A stretch of DNA of 64,000 nt from contig NZ_CP134772.1 of the NCBI RefSeq assembly GCF_031882575.1, forward strand, positions 4,235,001 to 4,299,000, in the 5' to 3' direction. How positions within the stretch are numbered: the first letter of the stretch is position 1; each line of letters opens with the position of its first letter. This DNA comes from Pseudomonas sp. VD-NE ins. GTDB lineage: Bacteria; Pseudomonadota; Gammaproteobacteria; Pseudomonadales; Pseudomonadaceae. The notes under the pieces are model-generated. The model did not search any database, was not told the DNA's origin, and worked only from the letters and a program-made list of their open reading frames with translations. Both the position numbers and the translations under genes were made by a program. Positions 25,634-36,350 of this stretch are shown in pieces.

Positions 25634-26494
25634 TCAGACCGGCGCCAAGCCAAAGAACGCCTGAATCAGGCGCAACTCCCGCCGCCGCTCCATGCAACCG
25701 ATCATGTGCCGATTGACCAATCCGGCCCCGGCAATCGGAATCGCCACCACGCGCGGGTCATGGCTGACCTCAACCGATGACACCACACCAACGCCCAACT
25801 CGGCCGCCACCGCCTCGGTCACTGCCTCGCGGCTGTCCAGTTCCAGCAACACCCGCGGATGAATCGACGCCTGCTCACACGCCTGATCAAACGTGCGCCG
25901 GGTGATCGAGCTCGGCTCACGCAGCACCATGATCACTTGATCCAGCTCCTTGAGTTTCACTTCTCCGGTGCGCATCGCCCACGCATGCCCTGCCGGTACC
26001 AACGCGCAAATCCGTGATTCGCTCAACGCTTGCAGATGCAGGCCTTTGCGCGGTTCGACCTCGGTCAACACTGCCACATCGGCATGTTCCGACAACAACG
26101 CCGCCAGGGTTTCCTGGGCATTGCCCAGGCGCAGATTCACCGTGATCCCCGGATATCGCGCGCGCAGGCTGGCCAACATCGGCATGACCATGTGCGGCCC
26201 GTCCGCCGCCACTTCCAGCCGCCCGGTGAGTAATTGCCGGTTGGCCTCGAGCATCGTCTGCGCCTCTTCCGCCAGGCCAAACATCGCGCGAGTGATCGCC
26301 GCCAGTTTGGTGCCCTCCTCGGTCAGTTCCACCCGTCGCGCGGTGCGCCGCAACAGGGTGATCTGGTAGTGCTCTTCCAGCGCCTTGATGTGCCCGGTAA
26401 CCGCCGGCTGACTGATGAACAAGCGCGCGGCGGCGCGGGTGAAGCTGCCTTCACGGGCCACGGCATCGAAGGCGCGGAGCTGGAACAGGTTCAT
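25634..26494 (-). CDS. LysR-family regulator, likely controlling phnW-phnX
   Basis: The 286-residue protein has a LysR winged helix (LFQLRAFDAVAREGSFTRAA, FISQPAVTGHIKALEEHYQI) and an effector domain with LREPSSITRRTFDQACEQAS and DSREAVTEAVAAELGVGVVS. The same blocks occur in the convergent LysR at 24639, so the two are paralogues. It diverges from phnW with a 112-bp spacer holding two ATTGATGCAAC/AATTGCAACG half-sites, the usual layout of a LysR activator and its target. The ligand may be AEP, phosphonoacetaldehyde or a related compound. Confidence 0.87.
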   Translation of the reverse strand: MNLFQLRAFDAVAREGSFTRAAARLFISQPAVTGHIKALEEHYQITLLRRTARRVELTEEGTKLAAITRAMFGLAEEAQTMLEANRQLLTGRLEVAADGPHMVMPMLASLRARYPGITVNLRLGNAQETLAALLSEHADVAVLTEVEPRKGLHLQALSESRICALVPAGHAWAMRTGEVKLKELDQVIMVLREPSSITRRTFDQACEQASIHPRVLLELDSREAVTEAVAAELGVGVVSSVEVSHDPRVVAIPIAGAGLVNRHMIGCMERRRELRLIQAFFGLAPV

Positions 26495-26606
26495 GAATAA
26501 CTCTCGCTGATGGTTGGCATAACAACAAACAATTTGATTGATGCAACGGCGAATTGCAACGTATGCCCCGTAGCTTCATCCCACAGCGCTATCCGAGGAC
26601 ACACGA

Positions 26607-27716
26607 ATGAGTATCGCCGAACCCATCCTGCTCACTCCCGGCCCGTTGACCACTTCGGCCCGCACCCGCCAGGCGATGATGGTCGACTGGGGGTCATGGG
26701 ATGACCGCTTCAATCAACTGACCGCCAGCCTTTGCGAACAATTGCTGGCGATCCTCAACGGCGCCGCGACTCACCACTGCGTGCCATTACAGGGCAGCGG
26801 CACCTTCGCCGTCGAAGCGGCCATCGGCACCTTGGTGCCGCGTGACGGCAAAGTGCTGGTGCTGATCAACGGCGCCTACGGCAAGCGTCTGGCGAAAATC
26901 TGCGAAGTGCTCGGCCGCTCGTTCAGCACTTTTGAAACGGCTGAAGACGAACCGACCACCGCCGCTGACGTCGACCGTCTGTTGCGCGCTGACAACGCCA
27001 TCACCCACGTTGCGCTGATTCATTGCGAAACCAGCACCGGCATTCTCAATCCGCTGGCGGAGATTGCCCAGGTCGTCGAGCAACACGGCAAACGCCTGAT
27101 CATCGATGCCATGAGTTCCTTCGGCGCATTGCCGGTGGATGCGCAGAAAGTGCCGTTCGACGCACTGATCGCCGCGTCCGGCAAATGCCTGGAAGGCGTG
27201 CCGGGGATGGGCTTCGTGTTTGCTCGCAAAGAGTCATTGGCCGCTGCCGCCGGTAATTCGCATTCGTTGGCAATGGACCTGTACGACCAGCACGCCTACA
27301 TGATGAAAACCGGCCAATGGCGCTTCACCCCGCCGACCCACGTGGTCGCGGCGCTGCACGAAGCGCTGCTGCAATACAACGAAGAAGGTGGCTTGCCGGC
27401 GCGGCATGCGCGTTACGCCGCCAACTGCCAGGCACTGATGGAAGAGATGGGCAAACTCGGTTTGCGCAGTTTCCTGCCGGCAGCGATTCAGGCGCCGATC
27501 ATTGCCACGTTCCATGCGCCGCAAGATCCGCGCTATCAGTTCAAGGATTTCTACGAACGGGTCAAGGCCAAGGGTTACATCCTCTATCCCGGCAAATTGA
27601 CTCAGGTCGAAACCTTCCGTGTCGGCTGCATCGGCCACGTCAGCCCGGACGAAATGCGCCAGGCCGTCGCGGCGGTCGGTGAAGTGCTGCGCGAAATGGA
27701 AGTCCTCGAAATCTAA
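26607..27716 (+). CDS. phnW: 2-aminoethylphosphonate:pyruvate transaminase PhnW
   Basis: The 369-residue PLP enzyme converts 2-aminoethylphosphonate and pyruvate to phosphonoacetaldehyde and alanine. The N-terminus [20 protein letters not shown], the PLP-ring aspartate D168 in [11 protein letters not shown], and the Schiff-base lysine K193 in [19 protein letters not shown] are typical of PhnW; overall length equals the family. It is the first gene of the AEP degradation pair, followed by phnX after 156 bp that hold a REPIN. A LysR gene diverges upstream. Confidence 0.94.
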   Translation: MSIAEPILLTPGPLTTSARTRQAMMVDWGSWDDRFNQLTASLCEQLLAILNGAATHHCVPLQGSGTFAVEAAIGTLVPRDGKVLVLINGAYGKRLAKICEVLGRSFSTFETAEDEPTTAADVDRLLRADNAITHVALIHCETSTGILNPLAEIAQVVEQHGKRLIIDAMSSFGALPVDAQKVPFDALIAASGKCLEGVPGMGFVFARKESLAAAAGNSHSLAMDLYDQHAYMMKTGQWRFTPPTHVVAALHEALLQYNEEGGLPARHARYAANCQALMEEMGKLGLRSFLPAAIQAPIIATFHAPQDPRYQFKDFYERVKAKGYILYPGKLTQVETFRVGCIGHVSPDEMRQAVAAVGEVLREMEVLEI

Positions 27717-27734
27717 GAACACCACCAATCCCTT

Positions 27735-27836
27735 GTGGGAGCGAGCCTGCTCGCGAAAGCGGTCGCACATACAACATAGATGTCGACTGACACGACGCCT
27801 TCGTCGGATCGCCGCCCGGAGCAGGCTCGCTCCCAC
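27735..27836. repeat. REPIN between phnW and phnX
   Basis: GTGGGAGCGAGCCTGCTCGC faces a slightly degraded partner (GGAGCAGGCTCGCTCCCAC). It stands inside the likely operon and could set different mRNA stability for the two genes. Confidence 0.85.
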
Positions 27837-27872
27837 ATTTGAACTGCATTTCAACTCAGGAATTTGATTGCC

Positions 27873-28700
27873 ATGAACTACGTCAATCCAAACAAGCTGC
27901 AAGCCGCGATCCTCGACTGGGCCGGCACCGTGGTCGACTTCGGCTCGTTCGCCCCGACGCAAATCTTCGTCGAAGCCTTCGCCGAGTTCGACGTGCAGGT
28001 CTCCATCGAAGAAGCGCGTGGCCCGATGGGCATGGGCAAGTGGGACCACATCCGCACCCTCTGCGATCAGCCGCAAGTGGCCGAGCGTTATCGCAAGGCA
28101 TTCGGCCGCACGCCGACCGACGACGACGTCACCGCCATCTACAACCGCTTCATGCCGCTGCAGATCGAGAAGATCGCCGAGCACTCGGCGCTGATTCCCG
28201 GCGCGCTGGAGACCATCGCCAACCTGCGCCAGCAAGGGATCAAGATCGGTTCCTGCTCCGGCTACCCGAAGCAAGTGATGGACAAGGTCGTCGAACTGGC
28301 CGCTATCAACGGCTACGTCGCTGACCATGTGGTTGCCACCGACGAAGTGCCGAATGGCCGCCCGTGGCCGGCTCAGGCACTGGCCAACGTGATCGCGCTG
28401 GGCATCGACGATGTCGCGGCGTGCGTGAAGATCGATGACACCGTGCCGGGCATCCTCGAAGGCCGCCGCGCCGGGATGTGGACGGTCGCGCTGATCTGCT
28501 CGGGCAATGCGCTGGGTCTGGATTACACCGGTTTCCGCGCCCTGGGCAGCGATGAACTGGCCAGCGAACGCAAGCGCATTCACGCGCTGTTCGAGGGCTC
28601 GCGTCCACACTACATGATCGACACCATCACTGATCTGCCGGAAGTCATCGCCGACATCAACAAGCGCCTGGCAAACGGTGAGATGCCGCAATCGAGCTGA
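27873..28700 (+). CDS. phnX: Phosphonoacetaldehyde hydrolase (phosphonatase) PhnX
   Basis: The 275-residue HAD-superfamily enzyme splits the C-P bond of phosphonoacetaldehyde to acetaldehyde and phosphate. The nucleophile is D15 in [15 protein letters not shown]; the Schiff-base lysine is K56 in [27 protein letters not shown] holds the Mg-binding acidic residues. Together with PhnW it frees phosphate, nitrogen and carbon from AEP. The ATG at 27873 gives the family N-terminus; an in-frame TTG nine bases earlier is unlikely. A terminator follows. Confidence 0.94.
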   Translation: MNYVNPNKLQAAILDWAGTVVDFGSFAPTQIFVEAFAEFDVQVSIEEARGPMGMGKWDHIRTLCDQPQVAERYRKAFGRTPTDDDVTAIYNRFMPLQIEKIAEHSALIPGALETIANLRQQGIKIGSCSGYPKQVMDKVVELAAINGYVADHVVATDEVPNGRPWPAQALANVIALGIDDVAACVKIDDTVPGILEGRRAGMWTVALICSGNALGLDYTGFRALGSDELASERKRIHALFEGSRPHYMIDTITDLPEVIADINKRLANGEMPQSS

Positions 28701-28721
28701 GTTCTGCCGCTTGCTGCCAAC

Positions 28722-28757
28722 AAAAACGCCAGCGTCTGCACGACGCTGGCGTTTTTT
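28722..28757 (+). terminator. Terminator after phnX
   Basis: AAAAACGCCAGCGTC and GACGCTGGCGTTTTTT form a 13-bp or longer stem with a T run. Confidence 0.9.
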
Positions 28758-28889
28758 ATTGGCAAAGCCCTGATTCAGAGCATTGAAAGTCCGATCAGCC
28801 TCAGGCAAATCCGCCAAAGCGGATTACAGTTAAAGCATGCCGTCGCACAAGAACGGCCGTTTTGACCCTGATCTGTGAGGAAACACCGT

Positions 28890-29438
28890 ATGCCGTGGAC
28901 AAGTTCCGAATCCCGTTACAGCACCGTGTCGGTCCTGTTGCACTGGCTGATGCTGGTCCTGTTGGTGCTGGTGTACGCCAGCATGGAGTTGCGCGGGCTG
29001 TTTCCAAAAGGCAGCGGCGGGCGCACGCTGATCCGCGAAGTGCACTACATGCTCGGCCTGACTGTATTTGTGCTGGTGTGGTTTCGCCTGCTCGCCCGCA
29101 GCATCGGCCCGGCGCCGAAAATCTTCCCCGCCTCACCGCAATGGCAAACCGTAATGGCGCGGCTGATGCACTGGGCGTTGTACCTGTTCATGATCAGCAT
29201 GCCGATCCTTGGCTGGCTGATTACCAGCGCCGAAGGGCATCAGGTGATGTTCTATGGTTTTGATCTGCCGCTGCTGGTCGCGGAGAACAAGGATTTCGCC
29301 AAGCAGGTCGAGCACTGGCATGTGCTGATTGCCACGATCGGCTACTGGCTGATCGGGCTGCATGCGCTGGCGGGGATCTATCACCACTATGTGGTAGGTG
29401 ATAACACGCTGCTGCGGATGATGCCCAAGCGCGGTTGA
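28890..29438 (+). CDS. Cytochrome b561
   Basis: The 182-residue four-helix membrane di-heme cytochrome has candidate heme histidines in VSVLLHWLML (helix 1), REVHYMLGL (helix 2), MHWALYLF and GLHALAGIYHHYV (helix 4). It is related to CybB, which oxidises ubiquinol. The ATG at 28890 follows GAGG; a GTG at 28875 is an alternative. It is a single gene, unrelated in arrangement to the peroxidase-linked b561 at 6445, and convergent with the PLP enzyme gene 3 bp away. Confidence 0.87.
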   Translation: MPWTSSESRYSTVSVLLHWLMLVLLVLVYASMELRGLFPKGSGGRTLIREVHYMLGLTVFVLVWFRLLARSIGPAPKIFPASPQWQTVMARLMHWALYLFMISMPILGWLITSAEGHQVMFYGFDLPLLVAENKDFAKQVEHWHVLIATIGYWLIGLHALAGIYHHYVVGDNTLLRMMPKRG

Positions 29439-29441
29439 CCG

Positions 29442-30368
29442 TCAGGGGCTGGCGATAAAACCGCGTCGCCCCTGCAAGCCACCGGTATGAATGAAGATCA
29501 GCCGCATGCCGGTTGTGAACTTGCCTGCCTCGACCTTCTGCTTGAGCGCCAGCAATGCTTTGCCGGTGTACAGCGGCTCCAGAGGCACGCCGCTGGCCTG
29601 TTCGGTTTGTTCGATGAACTCAAGCAACGCCGGATCAACCCTGGCAAAGCCGCCACGGCTGGCGTCGATCAGCTCATAGCCGGCAGTGGCCATTCCGGCT
29701 GACTGCATAATCGACTCAACCTGCGGCGCCACGCCGTGATCTTCAGGGACAGCTAGCGCGCCATACACCGGGTGCGCACCCGCCTCGGCGAGCACCAGCC
29801 CGGCGAGTGTCGTCCCGGTCCCGCAAGCCAACCACCAAGCGTGATAGTCGCTCCAGCCCAGGGTGTGCAATTGCGCCTGCGCCTGTTCCTTGATGGCCGC
29901 GCAACCGAGCGCCCCCATTAAACCGCCGCCGCCCTCGGGCACTGCATGTAGCTGCGGATACTGCTCATGCCAAGGCGCCCAGAATCCTGGCTCATTGCGC
30001 GCGCGATATCCGCCATAACCCAACCAGTGCAACTGCATGCCGAACGCCTGCAGATCCAGCACCGTCGGTGTTTCCTGCGCATGCCCGCGCAACAGTCCCA
30101 CGGTTTTGAACCCCAGCCGTTTCCCCGCTGCCGCCAACGCGTGCAGATGATTGGAATGCGCACCACCGAGGCTGATGATGCCTTCGGCCCCCACACGATC
30201 GGCGGCTTTGAGGTGTTCGACGAGTTTGAACCATTTGTTGCCGCTGATCAGCGGGTCGATCTGGTCGAGGCGCAGGATGGCGACTTCAATGCCGGCGGCC
30301 GCGAGCCAGTCCAGATGAAGGCGTTCGAGGGGGGCTTGGGGTAGCCAATCGGAGGGAGGCAAAAGCAT
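29442..30368 (-). CDS. PLP enzyme: D-cysteine desulfhydrase / ACC deaminase family
   Basis: The 308-residue member of the tryptophan-synthase-beta fold has its PLP lysine in LISGNKWFKLVEHL (around residue 45), followed by EGIISLGGAHSNHLHALAAA, the family serine-asparagine signature, and ACGTGTTLAGLVLAEAG binding the cofactor phosphate. Members degrade D-cysteine to pyruvate, H2S and ammonia or, less often, 1-aminocyclopropane-1-carboxylate. Its length is somewhat below that of true AcdS (about 338), which favours D-cysteine desulfhydrase or an uncharacterised relative. The gene is single. Confidence 0.82.
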   Translation of the reverse strand: MLLPPSDWLPQAPLERLHLDWLAAAGIEVAILRLDQIDPLISGNKWFKLVEHLKAADRVGAEGIISLGGAHSNHLHALAAAGKRLGFKTVGLLRGHAQETPTVLDLQAFGMQLHWLGYGGYRARNEPGFWAPWHEQYPQLHAVPEGGGGLMGALGCAAIKEQAQAQLHTLGWSDYHAWWLACGTGTTLAGLVLAEAGAHPVYGALAVPEDHGVAPQVESIMQSAGMATAGYELIDASRGGFARVDPALLEFIEQTEQASGVPLEPLYTGKALLALKQKVEAGKFTTGMRLIFIHTGGLQGRRGFIASP

Positions 30369-30463
30369 GGGCGGCGATTCGATCTGGACAGAGCCCGCAT
30401 TCTAGTCGCTCATCAGCAGCCATCGCGAGCAGGCTCACAAGGTTCGCAGTGTGCACAAATCCT

Positions 30464-30551
30464 GTGGGAGCGAGCCTGCTCGCGAAGGCGTCGTATCAGT
30501 CGACATGTGTATTGGCTGACACTCCGCTTTCGCGAGCAGGCTCGCTCCCAC
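30464..30551. repeat. REPIN (GTGGGAGCGAGC type)
   Basis: Two inverted REP units stand between the PLP enzyme and fadH genes; a partial third unit (CGCGAGCAGGCTCAC) is at about 30424-30438. Confidence 0.86.
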
Positions 30552-30568
30552 AGGTTAAGCGGCGTTTT

Positions 30569-32629
<2,061 letters not shown>

Positions 32630-32816
32630 TCACGGAAAAGTTGCGGGCGCTCTGCGGCTCCCGTCAGTCATGTTCGACAGACTAAGAGTCGCATCGCTGT
32701 CACTCAATGACCGTAACTGACAACTTATTGATCCAAATGCGCAGCGCCCCTTGGCAACCCGGTCCATGGGCCCTACCCTAGTCGCCATACCCTGTACCCG
32801 GTAGTTGTTGGTTTTC

Positions 32817-33947
32817 ATGCGCAAACTTTTGTACCTGTTCTTTTCCATGGCCCTCGTCGCCGCCCTGACCACCTACGCCATGTGGGCGGCAGACCGGCCG
32901 GCGGGGCATTACCTGTCGGACTTACGCATTAAAGTGGCAGTCGACCAAGGCACTCCCGCCGATCGCGGCAATCTGCTGGGCATCCAGCCCGAGCTGTTTC
33001 CGACTGACTATCAAAACCCCGAGCGCTTGCACCGCAAACTCGCGGCCTATCTGCAGCAAGCGCAGGATCAAGGCCTGCTGAACGACAAAACCGTCGTGGT
33101 TCTGCCGGAGAACGTCGGCACCTGGCTGCTGCTCAGCGGCGAGAAAGACGAGTTGTATCAGGCCCCGTCCCTCGCCGAGGCGATGAACTGGCTGGCGGCG
33201 AGCAACCCCTTGTTGTTCGCCCGCGCCTGGCTCAGCGCCAACGGCAGCGACCGCCTCAATGACGCCTACCTGCGGATGAAATCCAAGGCGATGGCCAAGG
33301 ATTACCAGGCGTTGTTCGGTGGCCTGGCCAAAGAGTTTCACGTGACCTTGGTGGCCGGCTCGATCGTGTTACCGGAACCAAGCGTTCGCGATGGCCAACT
33401 CAAACCGGGTAGCGGTGCCCTGTTCAACAGCAGCGTGGTGTTCGGCCGCGATGGCGTGCCGCTTGGCCAGCCGCAACGGCAGATGCACCCGGTGTTCGAT
33501 CAGCGCGAAGTGCTCGATAGCGCAGACAAACACGCGCTCAACGTGGTCGACACCCCAGCCGGACGCCTTGGCGTATTGATTGGCAGCGACAGTTGGTATC
33601 CGGACAACTACCGCAAACTCGACGAGCAAAACGCACAACTGGTCGCGGTACCGGCGCAGGTGTTCGGCCAGGGTGCCTGGAACCAACCGTGGCGCGGCTA
33701 CAAAGGTTCAAGCACGCCGGGCTCGGTGAGCCTCAAACCCGGTGAGGTCACCGAGGGGCAGGCCTGGCATCGCCTGACACTGACCGCACAACCGCCGAGC
33801 AGTCGAGCGATTGCCGGGATCAGTGTATTCCTGCGCGGGCAGTTCTGGGACAAGGCGAGCTCCGGTCAGAGTTTCCTCAGCAGCAACGGCCAGCAGTTCG
33901 CCGATGGCGAGGCCCGTGGCGCGCGTTTGCTGAACATCTGGTTGTAA
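32817..33947 (+). CDS. Nitrilase-fold membrane-anchored protein lacking catalytic Lys and Cys
   Basis: This 376-residue protein has a hydrophobic N-terminal segment (LLYLFFSMALVAALTTYAMW) that should anchor or export it. The rest matches the carbon-nitrogen hydrolase fold: catalytic Glu E98 in VVVLPENVG, then SSVVFGRDGVPLGQPQRQMH and RLGVLIGSDSWYPDN. In active nitrilases the second block reads RKMH and the third ICYD; here they are RQMH (Q222) and IGSD (G256), so both the lysine and the nucleophilic cysteine are replaced. It is probably a non-catalytic sensor or binding protein. An AraC regulator starts 3 bp after its stop. Confidence 0.78.
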   Translation: MRKLLYLFFSMALVAALTTYAMWAADRPAGHYLSDLRIKVAVDQGTPADRGNLLGIQPELFPTDYQNPERLHRKLAAYLQQAQDQGLLNDKTVVVLPENVGTWLLLSGEKDELYQAPSLAEAMNWLAASNPLLFARAWLSANGSDRLNDAYLRMKSKAMAKDYQALFGGLAKEFHVTLVAGSIVLPEPSVRDGQLKPGSGALFNSSVVFGRDGVPLGQPQRQMHPVFDQREVLDSADKHALNVVDTPAGRLGVLIGSDSWYPDNYRKLDEQNAQLVAVPAQVFGQGAWNQPWRGYKGSSTPGSVSLKPGEVTEGQAWHRLTLTAQPPSSRAIAGISVFLRGQFWDKASSGQSFLSSNGQQFADGEARGARLLNIWL

Positions 33948-33950
33948 GCG

Positions 33951-34991
33951 ATGAAGCCGCTGCCGATGCGCCTCGGGGATCTGTCGGTGGGCTTTGTGCA
34001 CAGCCTCGCCGATGCCGTGCGCAGTCATGCCACCGATCCGCAGCCGCTGCTGGAGCAATATGGTCTGGACGCCGCGCGACTGGCTGAGGCCGGGGCGCGC
34101 TTGTCAATTCCGCGCTATATGCGCTTGGGCCACGCAGCAATTCAGTTGACCGGCGATTCGGCGCTGGGCTTGCGCATGGGCCAGCTCAGCCGCCTGAGTC
34201 AGGCCGGGCTGGCCGGCGTCACCGCTGCACAAGCACCGACCGTGCGTGAAGCCGCGCGCTGCCTGATCCGTTTCGAAGCGTTGTACGGTTCCAACTATCG
34301 CGGCCAGTCCAGTTTCCACGAAGACGCCAATGGCGCGTGGCTGCGTTTCTATTCGATCAGCCCGTACAACGCCTATAACCGTTTTGTCGTGGACTCGATC
34401 ATCGCCGGGTGGCTGCATCAGCTCTCCAGTGTCAGCCGCGAACCGCTGCAGGCCGAACGCATCGACATTGAATTCGAAGCGCCGGATTACCGCGAGGCTT
34501 ACAGCGTGCTGGGGGATTGCCCGATCCAGTTCGGTGCCGAGCGTAATCAACTGCGCCTGAGCCTGAGCAGCCTCGCACAGCGTAATCCCGAGCATTGCCC
34601 AAGTACCTGGCGGCACCTGCTGCAACTGTGTGAACGCGAACTGGAACAATTGACCCGCACCCGCAGCCTGCGCGAACGCATCACGCAATTGCTCGGGCCG
34701 TTGCTCAATGGTGGCCGGGAGCCCGACCTGGAAGAAGTGGCGGCACGCCTGAAGCTGCCGACCTGGACCTTGCGGCGCAAACTGGCCGAGGAAGGCACGC
34801 AGTTTCGCGCGATCCTCAACGACACACGCCGGGATCTGGCGATGACCTACATCCGCGACACCGAACTGGCCTTCGGCGAAATCGCCTACCTTCTGGGTTT
34901 CGCCTCAGCCGAAGCGTTCCAGCGAGCCTTCAAACGCTGGAGCGGTCAGACGCCCGGCGAATTCCGTCGCAGTCACCGTAAAACGGCTTAA
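33951..34991 (+). CDS. AraC-family regulator (OruR/arabinose-binding-like N-domain)
   Basis: The 346-residue regulator has an N-terminal ligand-binding domain of the type found in OruR and related Pseudomonas activators (RYMRLGHAAIQLTGDSALGL) and a C-terminal AraC double helix-turn-helix: EVAARLKLPTWTLRRKLAEE then ELAFGEIAYLLGFASAEAFQ and RAFKRWSGQTPGEFRRSH. It follows the nitrilase-fold gene by only 3 bp, so they are co-transcribed and the two proteins may act together. The target genes are not evident. Confidence 0.88.
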   Translation: MKPLPMRLGDLSVGFVHSLADAVRSHATDPQPLLEQYGLDAARLAEAGARLSIPRYMRLGHAAIQLTGDSALGLRMGQLSRLSQAGLAGVTAAQAPTVREAARCLIRFEALYGSNYRGQSSFHEDANGAWLRFYSISPYNAYNRFVVDSIIAGWLHQLSSVSREPLQAERIDIEFEAPDYREAYSVLGDCPIQFGAERNQLRLSLSSLAQRNPEHCPSTWRHLLQLCERELEQLTRTRSLRERITQLLGPLLNGGREPDLEEVAARLKLPTWTLRRKLAEEGTQFRAILNDTRRDLAMTYIRDTELAFGEIAYLLGFASAEAFQRAFKRWSGQTPGEFRRSHRKTA

Positions 34992-35025
34992 AAGCAGCTG
35001 CGAGCTTCAAGCTTCAAGCTGCAAG

Positions 35026-35112
35026 TCAAAGCTCGGTGGCGTCTTCAGCGGGCTCGGGTTGATCCAGTTCAAAGGCCTGGTATTCGAGCAGCTCTTCTTG
35101 ATATTCATCCAT
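35026..35112 (-). CDS. 28-residue acidic small protein
   Basis: A short reading frame encodes an acidic peptide beginning MDEYQEELLEYQAFELDQPE and ending EDATEL. An AGGGGG ribosome site stands eight bases before the ATG. Eleven of 28 residues are Asp or Glu. The frame sits in a 400-bp gap between AraC and the DUF2242 lipoprotein genes. Ribosome site and composition suggest it is real, but without comparison to other genomes it remains tentative. Confidence 0.5.
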   Translation of the reverse strand: MDEYQEELLEYQAFELDQPEPAEDATEL

Positions 35113-35300
35113 CGTGTAATCCCCCTGCTGCTCTCTTGAATGGGCCTGAGCAGATGCCCAGTGCCTCGAGCTTAACGTGCTCGTATGAAGGAAAAGTGAA
35201 ACCCGTCCTTCATGAATAAAACGTAGCAGGCGGTCAGGAATTTATCGCGGGATTTTTGTCGGGGGAATGTAACGAAATTTAAGGCAACCCAAAAACCACT

Positions 35301-35387
35301 GTGGGAGCGAGCTTGCTCGCGAAGGCGTCGGCCCCTTCAGCACATAGGTGACTGAAAGTCCGTCTTCGCGAGCAGGCTCGCTCCCAC
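35301..35387. repeat. REPIN (GTGGGAGCGAGC type)
   Basis: GTGGGAGCGAGCTTGCTCGC and GCGAGCAGGCTCGCTCCCAC are inverted with about 47 bp between them. Confidence 0.88.
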
Positions 35388-35409
35388 AGGGGAGTGCGGT
35401 GAGGCTTGA

Positions 35410-36258
35410 TTATTGGCCGGACGCTGGCATCGCCGGAATCGGTTCGGATGGCGGCGGAATATCCGGATTGGCCGGTGGCGTGATCGTTTCGGTCGCCGGT
35501 GCCGGTGCCGGTTCTGCGCTCGGCGTCGGAGTGATCGGCGCTGCCTCTGCCGGTGGCGTAACCGGCTCGGACGTCACTGGCGCGGTCTCGGCAGGTGCCG
35601 GCGCTGGCGTCGCAGCAGGCTCAGCTGCCGGCGTCGGAGTCGGTGTTGGCGCCAGCGCTGCCGGAGCCGCCTTCGCTTCTGGCACACCCAGGTCAGCCTT
35701 AGGCTTCTCTTCGATATGCGCAGCCTTCTTCGCATCCGCCGGCAGGAACTGCTCGACCAGCGTAAAGAAACGCTCGTAGAACTTTTGCGCCGTCACCGTC
35801 TCGCTGGCGACCTTGACCATCGAATCGTCGGATGAACCGATCGGCATCGACACCGAACCCAACACACCCACACCCAGGCTGGCCGAGTTGTTGGTTTTCT
35901 TCAGCGCGTAGCGATCCTGCAAGGCGTTGGCGAACATCGTCGCATGGTGCCCGGCACTGCCGTCATCGGCGCAGACCACGTTGAAGCTGATCTCCATGTG
36001 GGTGTCGCCGGTTTGCTGGAAACTCTTGTGGCCACTGACCAGTTTCGGGTCACTGCTGGTGATGATGTAACCCTGACTGAGCAACGCACGCCGGGCCGCT
36101 TCACAACTGACCGAATCGGTCACCGGGTAATTACGCGAAAACGTGCCGGAGTCATCGAAGTTCTCATGCTCATACATCGGCTTGTCTTTCGAACAGCCGG
36201 CAACAGCGGTCAACAACAGCGCCAACCCGACAACACGCATGGGAGTGGAAATCAACAT
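35410..36258 (-). CDS. DUF2242 lipoprotein with Pro/Ala-rich tail
   Basis: The 282-residue lipoprotein has a lipobox in LLLTAVAGCSKD (Cys 22). Residues 25-175 form the conserved domain (FDDSGTFSRNYPVTDSVSCE, AARRALLSQGYIITSSDPKL, QKFYERFFTLVEQFLP) assigned by recall to DUF2242. The last 90 residues are low-complexity Pro, Ala, Thr and Glu (for example ALAPTPTPTPAAEPAATPAP), a flexible spacer likely to reach across the periplasm. AGGA lies before the ATG at 36258. Function is unknown. Confidence 0.85.
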   Translation of the reverse strand: MLISTPMRVVGLALLLTAVAGCSKDKPMYEHENFDDSGTFSRNYPVTDSVSCEAARRALLSQGYIITSSDPKLVSGHKSFQQTGDTHMEISFNVVCADDGSAGHHATMFANALQDRYALKKTNNSASLGVGVLGSVSMPIGSSDDSMVKVASETVTAQKFYERFFTLVEQFLPADAKKAAHIEEKPKADLGVPEAKAAPAALAPTPTPTPAAEPAATPAPAPAETAPVTSEPVTPPAEAAPITPTPSAEPAPAPATETITPPANPDIPPPSEPIPAMPASGQ

Positions 36259-36350
36259 TGAACATCCTGAGAGAAAACAGTCCGGGGCGTATTGTGCAAC
36301 AGATCACGACCCCGCGGCGCATGGATTAGTGTCTTAAAGCAGTTACAACT

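Noticed and set aside
27234..28817. 527-codon minus-strand frame across phnW and phnX
   Set aside because: Runs through a REPIN and both real genes; shadow.
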